NCBI GenBank assembly: GCA_016839815.1
Contig: JAEOTM010000173.1
Location: 1-42,227, forward strand
Direction of reading: 5' to 3'
Source: Candidatus Hodarchaeota archaeon
GTDB taxonomy: Archaea > Asgardarchaeota > Heimdallarchaeia > Hodarchaeales > Hodarchaeaceae
DNA: 42,227 bases
How positions within the stretch are numbered: position 1 is the first letter of the stretch; every line of letters begins with the position of its first letter. Below are positions 1-8,828 of this stretch, in pieces. The notes beneath the pieces were generated by a model. The model did no database searches and was not told where the DNA came from. It saw only the letters and a program-made list of their open reading frames with translations. The position numbers and the translations under genes are program-made.

Positions 1-392
1 TCCTTACGAATTTCGAATAAATCTCACTAATATTCTCAAACACCCGAAGAGATAACCTCATTTGGTTGCAAAGCTGATATTTAATGATCACGACATGTAA
101 GATGTTATTAATGTCATTGATCGTTGGTTAAGCGACAAAATAACAAAAACAATATTGGTAAGCAAAAAAAATCTGTTAGAAGGGACAATTAGCTTTAAAG
201 GATATTTTGGCTAAAAAACATCAAATTTCGCTAAATTACATATACTCTAATATGTAGATTTGTGAATTAACTAAAGATAAATGACATTTAGACTATATAA
301 AGCGAATGTAAAGCTTTTCTTATGTTAAACGTTGGTTATATGACAATTCTCGAAAGGTCGCGAAATTAGGCTTTGACGACATTCAGAAAAAT
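1..392. other. AT-rich stretch without a supported gene
   Basis: No convincing gene lies here. On the minus strand a frame is open from the left edge back to a TAA at 128-130, with its only ATG at 59-61; this gives about 20 codons leaving the window and could be the 5' end of a gene lying to the left, or chance. A good archaeal TATA match (minus-strand reading CTTTATATAG) lies near 293-302 and could drive leftward transcription. Two imperfect 17-bp copies (cgttggttaagcgacaa at 122-138, cgttggttatatgacaa at 330-346) differ at three bases and may be chance. Confidence 0.3.
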
Positions 393-1148
393 TCAAAATC
401 TTACTATAGGTTTTTTCCGATTTTGTTTTACTAAAATAATAAGTGTAAGTATTATTCCAAGATATCCACTATATGAAAATAGTTTACTTCGTTTATATGG
501 ATCATATTGGAACTTACCTAAGTACTCAAGTCTGTAATCTATTTGAATATCCGTATTGATCACTTTCTGGTTGAAGAAAACTAATAAACCACTTGTTCGA
601 TTTATAAAAGTTTGAGTAACGTAATAATGGGTTTCATTACTTTGTGAACTACCATTATAATCTAAAAAATCTACCCAATCGATCGCAATAGATACAGAAC
701 TACTGTTGAGAATCACATCGAAAGCTGATTCATTTTCTGTTCCTATAATCCAGGTCTCCCAATCGTGGTTTAATGAATACATTATTTTAAATGTTGTTGG
801 ATATACAGGGCCCTTAAACCAATCAATCTTAATATCTTTAATGTAGAGATCATAATATAAATGGGTTACATTTAATATATGATATCTGAGTAAATCTCCC
901 TGTTGAACATACGGTCCAGTAAGATTATAGTATTCTAATGACCTTTTAGAGAATAGGAAATCATCGTTGTCGAAATTTTCCCCGCTGATACTGAGTTTTG
1001 CTATAGTCCAAACCAACCAATCCCCGCTGTCAAACGAGTACGTGTCTACATTTGTTGTTGAGATACAATGTTGGGGAAAACATGCAGAACAGGATATAAA
1101 GAGAGTAACGATGAAAAGTATCACTACAAAGTGAATTCTCTTTTCCAT
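393..1148 (-). CDS. small membrane-anchored surface protein, unknown
   Basis: 251 aa, ATG start. The sequence shows an N-terminal hydrophobic signal (about residues 6-24, with FISC that could serve as a weak lipobox), an extracellular body with several N-x-S/T sequons (NLT, NVT, NES, NSS, NGS, NET, NRT), and a C-terminal helix of about 17 residues (YLGIILTLIILV) followed by a basic cytosolic stub (KQNRKKPIVRF). That layout places most of the protein outside the cell. No enzymatic motif or known family is recognised. It is the last of four surface-protein genes on the same strand, but about 150 bp with T-rich sequence separates it from the gene before, so it may have its own promoter. The call as a surface protein is firm from topology; its role is unknown. 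Confidence 0.75.
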   Translation of the reverse strand: MEKRIHFVVILFIVTLFISCSACFPQHCISTTNVDTYSFDSGDWLVWTIAKLSISGENFDNDDFLFSKRSLEYYNLTGPYVQQGDLLRYHILNVTHLYYDLYIKDIKIDWFKGPVYPTTFKIMYSLNHDWETWIIGTENESAFDVILNSSSVSIAIDWVDFLDYNGSSQSNETHYYVTQTFINRTSGLLVFFNQKVINTDIQIDYRLEYLGKFQYDPYKRSKLFSYSGYLGIILTLIILVKQNRKKPIVRF

Positions 1149-1249
1149 ATCAAATGCAATCCAGAATCTTCATCATTTAATATTTTTGGATCTCATAAAT
1201 ATCCTACACATCGACAGTTTTAATTTCCGTTTACGCCCTTATTTTTTGT

Positions 1250-1290
1250 AAAAAAAGAGGAGAAAATAAAAAAATAGAAAAAGGGACTTT
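1250..1290 (-). terminator. T-rich terminator after the 889-aa surface gene
   Basis: Read on the minus strand, the stretch just after the TAA of the gene at 1296-3965 has several runs of T (CTTTTTC, ATTTTTTTATTTT, CTTTTTTTAC). No GC-rich hairpin is visible. Oligo-U termination without a hairpin is usual in archaea, so this is a plausible end of transcript. Confidence 0.4.
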
Positions 1291-1295
1291 TCAGT

Positions 1296-3965
1296 TTATT
1301 TAAAGCGTTTTCGAGTTAGTAACACCACTATGAGCGATCCTACTAGTATTAAGTACTCAAAAGCAGGAGAGATAGTCTTAGTTATATCTTCTGCTTCGAT
1401 AACAATTGTCATTGTATAGGTTGAAACCTGGTCTTTTGCATTAGTAACTTCGACGGTACAATCATAGTCACCTACTTTCTGCAGGGTTATTTCGATACTA
1501 CTATAGATAACGGATTTCTCTGTATCATCTGAAAGTGTCAATGTATAATTAGTACTATTCATCTCCTCATCTATAAGAGTCATACTTACATCACTAATTG
1601 GTATATCTGCACGTAAAATCTCGACCTCGACAGTAAAAGGGATTCCTAGCTCTACATATCTACGAGGAGAAACATCAACATCTAGAATTTCAGGTGCTTC
1701 AAGGACTAGAATCCGATCTCCACCGATATCTGATGAAAGACCAAATGCATTGATGACTTCGATATAAATCCAAAATTCTCCGCTTTCCTCAAAAGTATAT
1801 GAACCTGAAAAAAGCTCACCCATATCAGAGGGGCCGATTTTATCCATTAGAATTTGTACAGATCTTGTATTTGTATCTACCCACATTTTAACCTTATCTA
1901 TTCCAGCTGCATCCCAAACATCCGCAAAAACTTCAATAGTGCCTCCAACCATTACAGAAGGATAGCTAAAGCTTAACTTATTTAGAACAGGGGGATTACA
2001 GACAACTAATATAGTTCTTCCAGATGTTGATGGCCCATTTGTGTTCATTATCTCAACTTCAATCGTCCAGATCCCATCTTCATCGATGTGTAAATCATAA
2101 TGCCATACTTCCTCTTCCCCCCAGTCTTCTGAATTTAGAAAAGTGAGAGAATGAGGTGTATCGTCTAAATATGCCATAACGTTTACAGAAGTCGCATCAG
2201 CAAATCCAAACTTTCGAAATTCGACCCCAACTCCAATCCAGGCATTAGTAGAATAAACAGCTCCTGAATTAGGCCATATCGATGTGATTTCAATAAGATT
2301 TGGGGTCAAAGTGGAGAATTGTTCGTAACTATAATGACTACTGAGGATCCATTCTCTGTGCTCAATATCAAGTGACTGATAATCCCCGCCTATTTGATAT
2401 AGATGATAATGACGGATAACTAATGTATCATTAAATCCTGAATAATTCAATTGATCACAAGGAAAATCAAGAAATATTTCATTATTACCTAGTGAGAGAC
2501 CAAAATATCGAAAGCTTTTATCCATGTAAAGTTCTCCTGTGGAATTAGTTTCAAGTTCAGCAACAAGATCCAAGTCAATCCAATCCACAGTTACTTCTAC
2601 TGAGAACACAACTCGTAACACATCAAAAAAACCATCTGAATCGAAATCTACACCATAATCACCACTCATTTCAATGATTCGTGCATTCTGTGGATCAAAA
2701 TCATCATAACTATACTGATGAGAGAAGTTGATTCGATCAAATGAATATTCGAGTTCTAGATCCCCATAATCCTCTAAATATTCACTCAGATACAATTCTG
2801 AAATATAAACTTGTGATCCACTAGTTTGGGAATAGAAGAAGTGCCTATCAACTTTAAAAGAAACAGCTTGTACTCCTACATCCAGAAGAGAAAAATCCAT
2901 TTCAATATAATCGTCTTGCCATCCATTATCAGATCTAATATAACCATTTACCCTATAAATGCCCTTCTTAACAACATCAATTTCTATATCCAATTGGACA
3001 TAATTAAATGTTCCATCGGCATTTGTATCAATCCCGTAATCACTAATATTCTTAGTTAGACTAGCTCCAGGGGGAGTAAATTCTAGATAATTATAATACG
3101 TTGATTGAAAGTCGTAAAAGCAGTCAATTTGTTCCCATTCGTCCAGATCGTAAAGGAAAAAATTAAAAGTGTAATTTCGGGTCTCAAGGGTAGAGTAAAA
3201 GATTTGACTTGGAAAAGTAACTTGGATTATATGAGTTCCTGGTGTTAATTCAGGTGCATACTCATAATTCCAGTGATTTCCAGTTTCTAGGTCTAATTCT
3301 ACTTGAAGTTCTAGATCAATATTACTATCAGCCTGTACTTCGATATCTACTGCGAGAAAATCAGCTAGACCATCCTTTGGGTCGTCAGTATCAAGAAGTG
3401 AAGTGGAAAAATACCCTGTAAAATAGGCTAGAGGGGGAATAAAGTCGTCAGAATTATAGGTGCTCGTTGTATATGGATTGTACGCATAATCCCATTCTTC
3501 TATATAATCATCATTGTTATCCACTTCTTCCAAATAAATATAATTGATAGTATAGGAAGTTGTGGTGTGTTGAGACCAAATCCAAGAGCCAGGAAGAATA
3601 CATAAGAAATTATATATTCCCAAACTTGTGAAAGTCGCAGGATCACTATAAAAATGATGGTCTTGACCAGTAATAGGATTTAGGAGCCATCCAACAACTT
3701 TGTATCGACCCAGCTCATTCACAGAGAACTCAACAACTAAATGAAGCTCTTCATAGATACCATCCGAGTCGTCGTCATATGGATAACTACTATAGCTATC
3801 AGTAAAATTTGCTTTTGGTAATGCTTCTACCCTGATATGGGGCCGTTCAGAGGCATTTACTATACTACCATTAGTAACTCCTGCTTTAGATACCCCAATC
3901 ATCACAATCGATAAAATTAATAAACTCAAACATAAGTTCGAAAATATTTTCTTTTGGTTTTTCAT
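1296..3965 (-). CDS. surface protein with four DxDxDG-type repeats and Ig-like domains
   Basis: 889 aa, ATG start. Residues about 7-28 form a signal peptide. The first 560 residues carry four units spaced about 120-130 aa apart. Each opens with an acidic calcium-binding-like loop followed by beta strands: DDDSDGIYEEL at ~64, DTDDPKDGLADFL at ~192, DTNADGTFNYV at ~313, DFDSDGFFDVL at ~440. Residues about 555-860 look like three Ig-like beta sandwiches. The C-terminus is SPAFE, a hydrophobic stretch (YLILVGSLIVVLL) and TRKRFK, like a cell-surface sorting or anchoring tail. Sequons are frequent. The role is probably structural or adhesive on the cell surface; calcium binding is inferred from the loops only. 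It follows a strong terminator at 4078-4110, so it is likely transcribed separately from the larger surface genes. Confidence 0.8.
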   Translation of the reverse strand: MKNQKKIFSNLCLSLLILSIVMIGVSKAGVTNGSIVNASERPHIRVEALPKANFTDSYSSYPYDDDSDGIYEELHLVVEFSVNELGRYKVVGWLLNPITGQDHHFYSDPATFTSLGIYNFLCILPGSWIWSQHTTTSYTINYIYLEEVDNNDDYIEEWDYAYNPYTTSTYNSDDFIPPLAYFTGYFSTSLLDTDDPKDGLADFLAVDIEVQADSNIDLELQVELDLETGNHWNYEYAPELTPGTHIIQVTFPSQIFYSTLETRNYTFNFFLYDLDEWEQIDCFYDFQSTYYNYLEFTPPGASLTKNISDYGIDTNADGTFNYVQLDIEIDVVKKGIYRVNGYIRSDNGWQDDYIEMDFSLLDVGVQAVSFKVDRHFFYSQTSGSQVYISELYLSEYLEDYGDLELEYSFDRINFSHQYSYDDFDPQNARIIEMSGDYGVDFDSDGFFDVLRVVFSVEVTVDWIDLDLVAELETNSTGELYMDKSFRYFGLSLGNNEIFLDFPCDQLNYSGFNDTLVIRHYHLYQIGGDYQSLDIEHREWILSSHYSYEQFSTLTPNLIEITSIWPNSGAVYSTNAWIGVGVEFRKFGFADATSVNVMAYLDDTPHSLTFLNSEDWGEEEVWHYDLHIDEDGIWTIEVEIMNTNGPSTSGRTILVVCNPPVLNKLSFSYPSVMVGGTIEVFADVWDAAGIDKVKMWVDTNTRSVQILMDKIGPSDMGELFSGSYTFEESGEFWIYIEVINAFGLSSDIGGDRILVLEAPEILDVDVSPRRYVELGIPFTVEVEILRADIPISDVSMTLIDEEMNSTNYTLTLSDDTEKSVIYSSIEITLQKVGDYDCTVEVTNAKDQVSTYTMTIVIEAEDITKTISPAFEYLILVGSLIVVLLTRKRFK

Positions 3966-4077
3966 TTTTAATCCCTTAAATCATGCTATATTGCTTTATT
4001 GACTTTACTATCGATGTTTTTTAACAAAAAATATCCTCTGCTTATTCTGTCGGCAATTAATTCGTTAAATTAGATGT

Positions 4078-4110
4078 AAAAAAGAAAAGGGAGGAGATTT
4101 TTATCTCTCC
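4078..4110 (-). terminator. hairpin plus U-tract terminator
   Basis: On the minus strand GGAGAGAT (4110-4103), an AAAA loop and ATCTCCTCC (4098-4090) form an eight-pair stem with one bulged C, directly followed by TTTTCTTTTTT (4088-4078). The TAA of the 1575-aa gene lies in the loop region. It looks like a bacterial-type intrinsic terminator and would end the large surface-protein operon. Confidence 0.7.
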
Positions 4111-7100
4111 TTGCGTTTACTCCTAAATTTCCTTTGATATCCTATACAGAATACGACTAGTAATCCAATAAATAAACTGAAACTTGGTGAGATCTTTTTC
4201 ATCTTATAGACGGTTTCTTCTTCTACTATTTCGACTTCAACTTTATCAGAAATAGTATTTCCTGATGTATCACGTAAAGTAATTTCAACCGTATAATTTC
4301 CAGCCTCCCATATACTAAATCGAATGATAACATCACCACCATCCCAAGACTCAGGCGGTAAAGCGTCTCCTTCTATTGTGATAAGATAATCTTGGGGGTG
4401 TTTCTCGTATGCTTTCCATTCAATGAATGCGTTAGGATCGGATTTCACAAATCTACAGTCATCAACATATGATATAGTGGGTGCTGTGATATCTAACACA
4501 GTTATATGTGAGGTACATGCATGAGATGAGCCAAACAGATCATACACTACTAGGGTAAATGTGTGAGCTCCAAAACTCAGATCATCAAGCGAGTAGGATA
4601 TACTATCAGTCTCCAATGCTCCGTAAACCTCAAGGATTCCGTTATGATACAGAGAGTAGTTTAATGGATTCGCTTCAAGAATTTCCCACGTAACTACTTG
4701 ACCAGTGGATCCTTCAGTTATAACAATATCTGCTGGTCGCCTTATAAGTGGAGGATTTGAGTCAGTAATTTTCACTAAGACACTTTGAGAGCCAAGATTT
4801 CCTGATTCATCTTCAATTATTAGTGTATAGTTATACACTGACAAAGAATAGTCTTCAATTTGGACAAAAACTACTGGAAAGTCATTAGATATTGAACCAC
4901 TTCGTAAAAGAGTTCCTTCCCTATATAACGAATAGGATAATGGGTGAACTTCTTCTATGAAGAATTCAAACCAGTCAGCAGTATATAATGGTTCAAATTG
5001 AATATTCTGAAGGGGATATACATAGGGCTCAATAATGTCAAGCATAGTAACTTGAAGAGATGCGTATCGTGTGTTTCCAGTGGCATCATCAAAGTAAACA
5101 TCGAATGTATGAATCCCTGGTTCAAGATTCTGAACTGGTACTGGTATTGAGCTGTTACCACGGGACCAGCTCCCCTCTATCTTCAGTTCTGCATTTTGAT
5201 AGATCGAATACACTCCGGGAGTTACATCCCAGTCAGTAACTTCCCAGTATTGCAGATCTACTTGTGAATAGTTGTGTTCAAATATAGTAAAATCACTAGG
5301 GGCATTTAGAAGCGTAGGAGGATCAATATCATTCAATGTAAATGGCCAAGGAAGATTGAGCTGGTTCCCTGCAAGATCATAGAAATAAAAGTTTAAGCTA
5401 TTCGAGCCTACCGATAATTCTAACAGATCAACGTTAAAACCGATAGGGACATTAGATTGCCAAAAACCACTTGATATTAACTGAGCACCATTAAATACTT
5501 CATACTTGTCGGGGTATGGATCTGCAACAGTAATTGAAAAGGATTCTCCATGACCTAAGAGCGCTGACCCATTAGGATATTCAATTATGTTTGAGATAAC
5601 ATTGTCGAAGGGAGTGATTTCGAGAAATCTTGAAGAAACACCATAATTGTCCCCCATGTCCTGAATAAGTAGGGTATAATTCCAACTTCCTTCTAGTAAG
5701 GTGCTTGGTCGTACTGTGCACTTTACATACCAAATTGAAGAATTGACTAAGTCTCTTTCAACAAATATGTCATCATGGGTAATTTTCGTGCCATTTCGGA
5801 GAATTGTGATATTAAACAAATAATCCTCTGTACATACCCACTCAATAATTTGATCCTCTATGAAATTTAGAGGTAATGACGATATTCCGGGTTGTGGGAT
5901 AATAATTGGATTTTTTGTGTCAGGAGGCTTGATGGAGACCCATACTTGACTGACTGCAACATTACTACTAATGTCTCTAAACAGAATTGTTACATTATGA
6001 AGCCCTACTGGTTCTGGATTTATCCCAGTGAGGGGAACATTGATGAGAGTATCATTAGTCCAAGAACCACTATCATGAAGGGTATCATTGATGTACATCT
6101 CGTACGTATTCGGATACGGATCGAAAGCAGACCATGTTGGTCCTAAGGAGAGAGAAGTCTGTGGATAAACTAGGATCTCTGAAGGATTAGGACCTGTAAT
6201 CGCAGGGGGAACATAATCAGGAGCAAGAATATCAACCTTCACATCATGGATACTTACTGCATTTGGATCATTTTCTGATTGAATTTCGATTCTGAAAATA
6301 TATGGTTGAGGTGACACAATTGATGGATCAGGGATAGATAAGTTAACGGTAAACTCCCTAACTTCATCTGGACCAACATTGAGTATTCGATCAGGATGTT
6401 CAAGATAGGTATTCCATCCACCAAGATTTATTGAATAATTGTCATATGCATTACCTGTATTATTTAGTAACACATGAAATTCTGTCTCCCAGTTGGCAAA
6501 AACTGTCGTTTCTTCTGGGAACACTTGCGATGTAACATTATAATCTTCAGCAAAGTAGAGATATATGACTTCCTTATCATAAACAAAAGGAGATCGTAAA
6601 CTCATCGCCTGTATTTCTAATCGATGGAATCCAGGATCAGGGTAAAAATCGTCTTTTGAATATTGGAATCCAAACTCTGAGGAGAAATATTGTCCAGATC
6701 CTGATTTATAAGGATCTAATTGGAAACTTTCAATCCAAGTTAGCTCTTCATGATGAGTGTGAAGAGTAGCATTCACAGTAATGGTGTCATTTAGATTACC
6801 TGTGTTTCTTCCATAGAAGCTAATTGGGAAGTATGATCCTGGCATGATCGGTTCTCCCGAATAAATGGAATCTTCAAGCTTAAACTCCAAATCTACGATT
6901 TCTGGGACAGTAAAATCAATTACTTCATTGATTGAGGGATCGGGTAAATTGTGTAGGACTCGGCCTTTACTAGTGGCAGTAATGGTAAAGGTATAAGCCC
7001 CAGGACTGAGTGATGAATGTTGAGGAGGAAAGATTATCAATGTTGCTTCTGCTTTTGTGCTAGTTGGGAAATCAGGTGAGGATGAGATTTCTGGCATTCC

Positions 7101-8828
7101 AAAAAGCTGCAGAGATTCCTTTGAAAAATATGCTTGATATTCATCTGGCAGTCCAGATATCGAGAGATCGATCGTGTCACTTTTCCCAATTTTTAAGTTC
7201 GGATTTTCAAGCGAGACGAGATATCGATCAGGACCCTGTTCCGTTACATCCATAGAAAACGCATAATTCGTATCATGATCTTCTCTAACAGATAATGTTG
7301 TGGAAATTGTTTCAAAAGAGACCATTGGTAGCATTGGTAAAGGCATGGGATCCAGATACCATGTATAGCTCCCTAACCAATCACCTAATGGTATCCAAAG
7401 CCATCCCCACCAGAAGTTTTTGGCCCCTAAGGTTATAGTAGGGTGAGCTATAGCTCTATCAAAATGATAAATCAGAGTACTCAAAGTAAAAGTTATTTCA
7501 GAAGTTGATAAAGCATCACTGACAGAGAATGGTATTTTTTGAGTCTGATTTGAACTAGTCCATGTCACTGATCTTGATGATAAGAGGGATGGAAGGACGA
7601 GTACAGTACCGGTAACCATCTTGCCATAAACATCGACATTTCCCAAGCCTATACCAAGATATATCATATCAGACAAAAACCCAGCATCTACAATGGAAAA
7701 CACATCGATTTCAGAAAAGGCAAGAGTAACCATTTCACCTCCAATGGGTGTTCTATAACTCGAGGTGGCCAGATAGGAAAATTCTGCGAGAGTCTTACTA
7801 TACAACGTATTCCAATCCCAATGCCAGTTAATGTAATCGGTAACTGTAGCAGTATAGTACCCATTTCCTCCCCAAAAACCTCCAGTGGCTACCCATTTAA
7901 GAAAACTCCACCGTGTCACAGTGTGTGTCCATGGATGACCGTGCCACCACCAATTCTCAATAGCAAACCCAATATCGATATCAATATTGATCTCAAATTC
8001 GTTTTTATTGGGAATATCAATAGGAAGAGCAGTACATCGGAGTTCATAATTATGCCCTTCAACTACATCAGCAGGATATTCAATCGTGATTTTTACGGGA
8101 AACACTATTCGGAAAATAAGAATGACTTTAGCCCATGCTCTGAATCGAAATCCTAAAAATTCATAAATTAGCTCCTTATCAATGTTTGAAAGGGTCATAT
8201 CTAACCCGAATTCAATGATTTTTGAAGTAAAATTGTACTTAGCTACACTAGCTCCACTTCCCGCAATATCAGCCTTTACAGGAATGTTAATATCCTTAAA
8301 AGCTGAGATATCAGGTACTATAGGCGTAATTTGAGGTTTACCAGTAATTATCGTCTTATCGATGAGCTTTTTCCCATCATATTCTGAAGTTTTTATATTC
8401 ATTGATTTGTGAGGTGTTTGTACATCAATAATTTCTACATCATCAATGACTTTCTTTGAATAAGAGTAACCTGGAAGGGTTTTCCATTCATCAATAATAG
8501 ATGAATATAATATCTCTTCAGAGTAAGGATACTCTGCGGATACTGGAAACGAAACTTCTCCAGGAGACCATTGATCGGATAGATAGTCAAAACTCTCATC
8601 AACCATCTGATCGGTATTAGTAAGATCCTCAAACTTCTCCTCATAATTCGCTGGTAAGTTTTTTAATCCTTGTATTGCTTGATTCCTTTCCAAGATGGGA
8701 GCTATATTCATTTGTGTTAAAACAACTGAGCTGACTATTGACACACTTAGTATAGAAACAAGCAATATACTAATAATGCGACCACTAACTTTTGCATTCT
8801 TTTGATGGTTTACTATCAATTTTTTCAT
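4101..8828 (-). CDS. giant surface protein with Trp-rich domain and seven Ig-like repeats
   Basis: 1575 aa, ATG start. A basic N-terminus is followed by a signal anchor (residues ~17-40). Residues ~40-520 form a domain I do not recognise, with two tryptophan-dense patches (ten Trp in ~293-339, starting WWWHGHPW; six Trp in ~473-490). Residues ~645-870 resemble two NEW3/COG1470-like beta sandwiches (GNLNDTITV, GNAYDNYSI). From ~875 to ~1530 come about seven Ig-like modules of ~95 aa with the pattern W...D.xP..Y.[IVL]Y.NG...GxW ... G.[HY].[FY] ... D..GN. The end is KKISPSF, a hydrophobic helix and a basic tail. Its ATG overlaps the TGA of the upstream 2-kaa gene (ATGA, 8825-8828), implying coupled translation. 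It is probably an S-layer-associated or adhesive partner of that protein. Confidence 0.85.
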   Translation of the reverse strand: MKKLIVNHQKNAKVSGRIISILLVSILSVSIVSSVVLTQMNIAPILERNQAIQGLKNLPANYEEKFEDLTNTDQMVDESFDYLSDQWSPGEVSFPVSAEYPYSEEILYSSIIDEWKTLPGYSYSKKVIDDVEIIDVQTPHKSMNIKTSEYDGKKLIDKTIITGKPQITPIVPDISAFKDINIPVKADIAGSGASVAKYNFTSKIIEFGLDMTLSNIDKELIYEFLGFRFRAWAKVILIFRIVFPVKITIEYPADVVEGHNYELRCTALPIDIPNKNEFEINIDIDIGFAIENWWWHGHPWTHTVTRWSFLKWVATGGFWGGNGYYTATVTDYINWHWDWNTLYSKTLAEFSYLATSSYRTPIGGEMVTLAFSEIDVFSIVDAGFLSDMIYLGIGLGNVDVYGKMVTGTVLVLPSLLSSRSVTWTSSNQTQKIPFSVSDALSTSEITFTLSTLIYHFDRAIAHPTITLGAKNFWWGWLWIPLGDWLGSYTWYLDPMPLPMLPMVSFETISTTLSVREDHDTNYAFSMDVTEQGPDRYLVSLENPNLKIGKSDTIDLSISGLPDEYQAYFSKESLQLFGMPEISSSPDFPTSTKAEATLIIFPPQHSSLSPGAYTFTITATSKGRVLHNLPDPSINEVIDFTVPEIVDLEFKLEDSIYSGEPIMPGSYFPISFYGRNTGNLNDTITVNATLHTHHEELTWIESFQLDPYKSGSGQYFSSEFGFQYSKDDFYPDPGFHRLEIQAMSLRSPFVYDKEVIYLYFAEDYNVTSQVFPEETTVFANWETEFHVLLNNTGNAYDNYSINLGGWNTYLEHPDRILNVGPDEVREFTVNLSIPDPSIVSPQPYIFRIEIQSENDPNAVSIHDVKVDILAPDYVPPAITGPNPSEILVYPQTSLSLGPTWSAFDPYPNTYEMYINDTLHDSGSWTNDTLINVPLTGINPEPVGLHNVTILFRDISSNVAVSQVWVSIKPPDTKNPIIIPQPGISSLPLNFIEDQIIEWVCTEDYLFNITILRNGTKITHDDIFVERDLVNSSIWYVKCTVRPSTLLEGSWNYTLLIQDMGDNYGVSSRFLEITPFDNVISNIIEYPNGSALLGHGESFSITVADPYPDKYEVFNGAQLISSGFWQSNVPIGFNVDLLELSVGSNSLNFYFYDLAGNQLNLPWPFTLNDIDPPTLLNAPSDFTIFEHNYSQVDLQYWEVTDWDVTPGVYSIYQNAELKIEGSWSRGNSSIPVPVQNLEPGIHTFDVYFDDATGNTRYASLQVTMLDIIEPYVYPLQNIQFEPLYTADWFEFFIEEVHPLSYSLYREGTLLRSGSISNDFPVVFVQIEDYSLSVYNYTLIIEDESGNLGSQSVLVKITDSNPPLIRRPADIVITEGSTGQVVTWEILEANPLNYSLYHNGILEVYGALETDSISYSLDDLSFGAHTFTLVVYDLFGSSHACTSHITVLDITAPTISYVDDCRFVKSDPNAFIEWKAYEKHPQDYLITIEGDALPPESWDGGDVIIRFSIWEAGNYTVEITLRDTSGNTISDKVEVEIVEEETVYKMKKISPSFSLFIGLLVVFCIGYQRKFRSKRKER

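Noticed and set aside
122..346. Direct repeats cgttggtta...gacaa as a mobile-element or CRISPR-like signal
   Set aside because: Only two copies with three mismatches in 17 bp, and no flanking genes.
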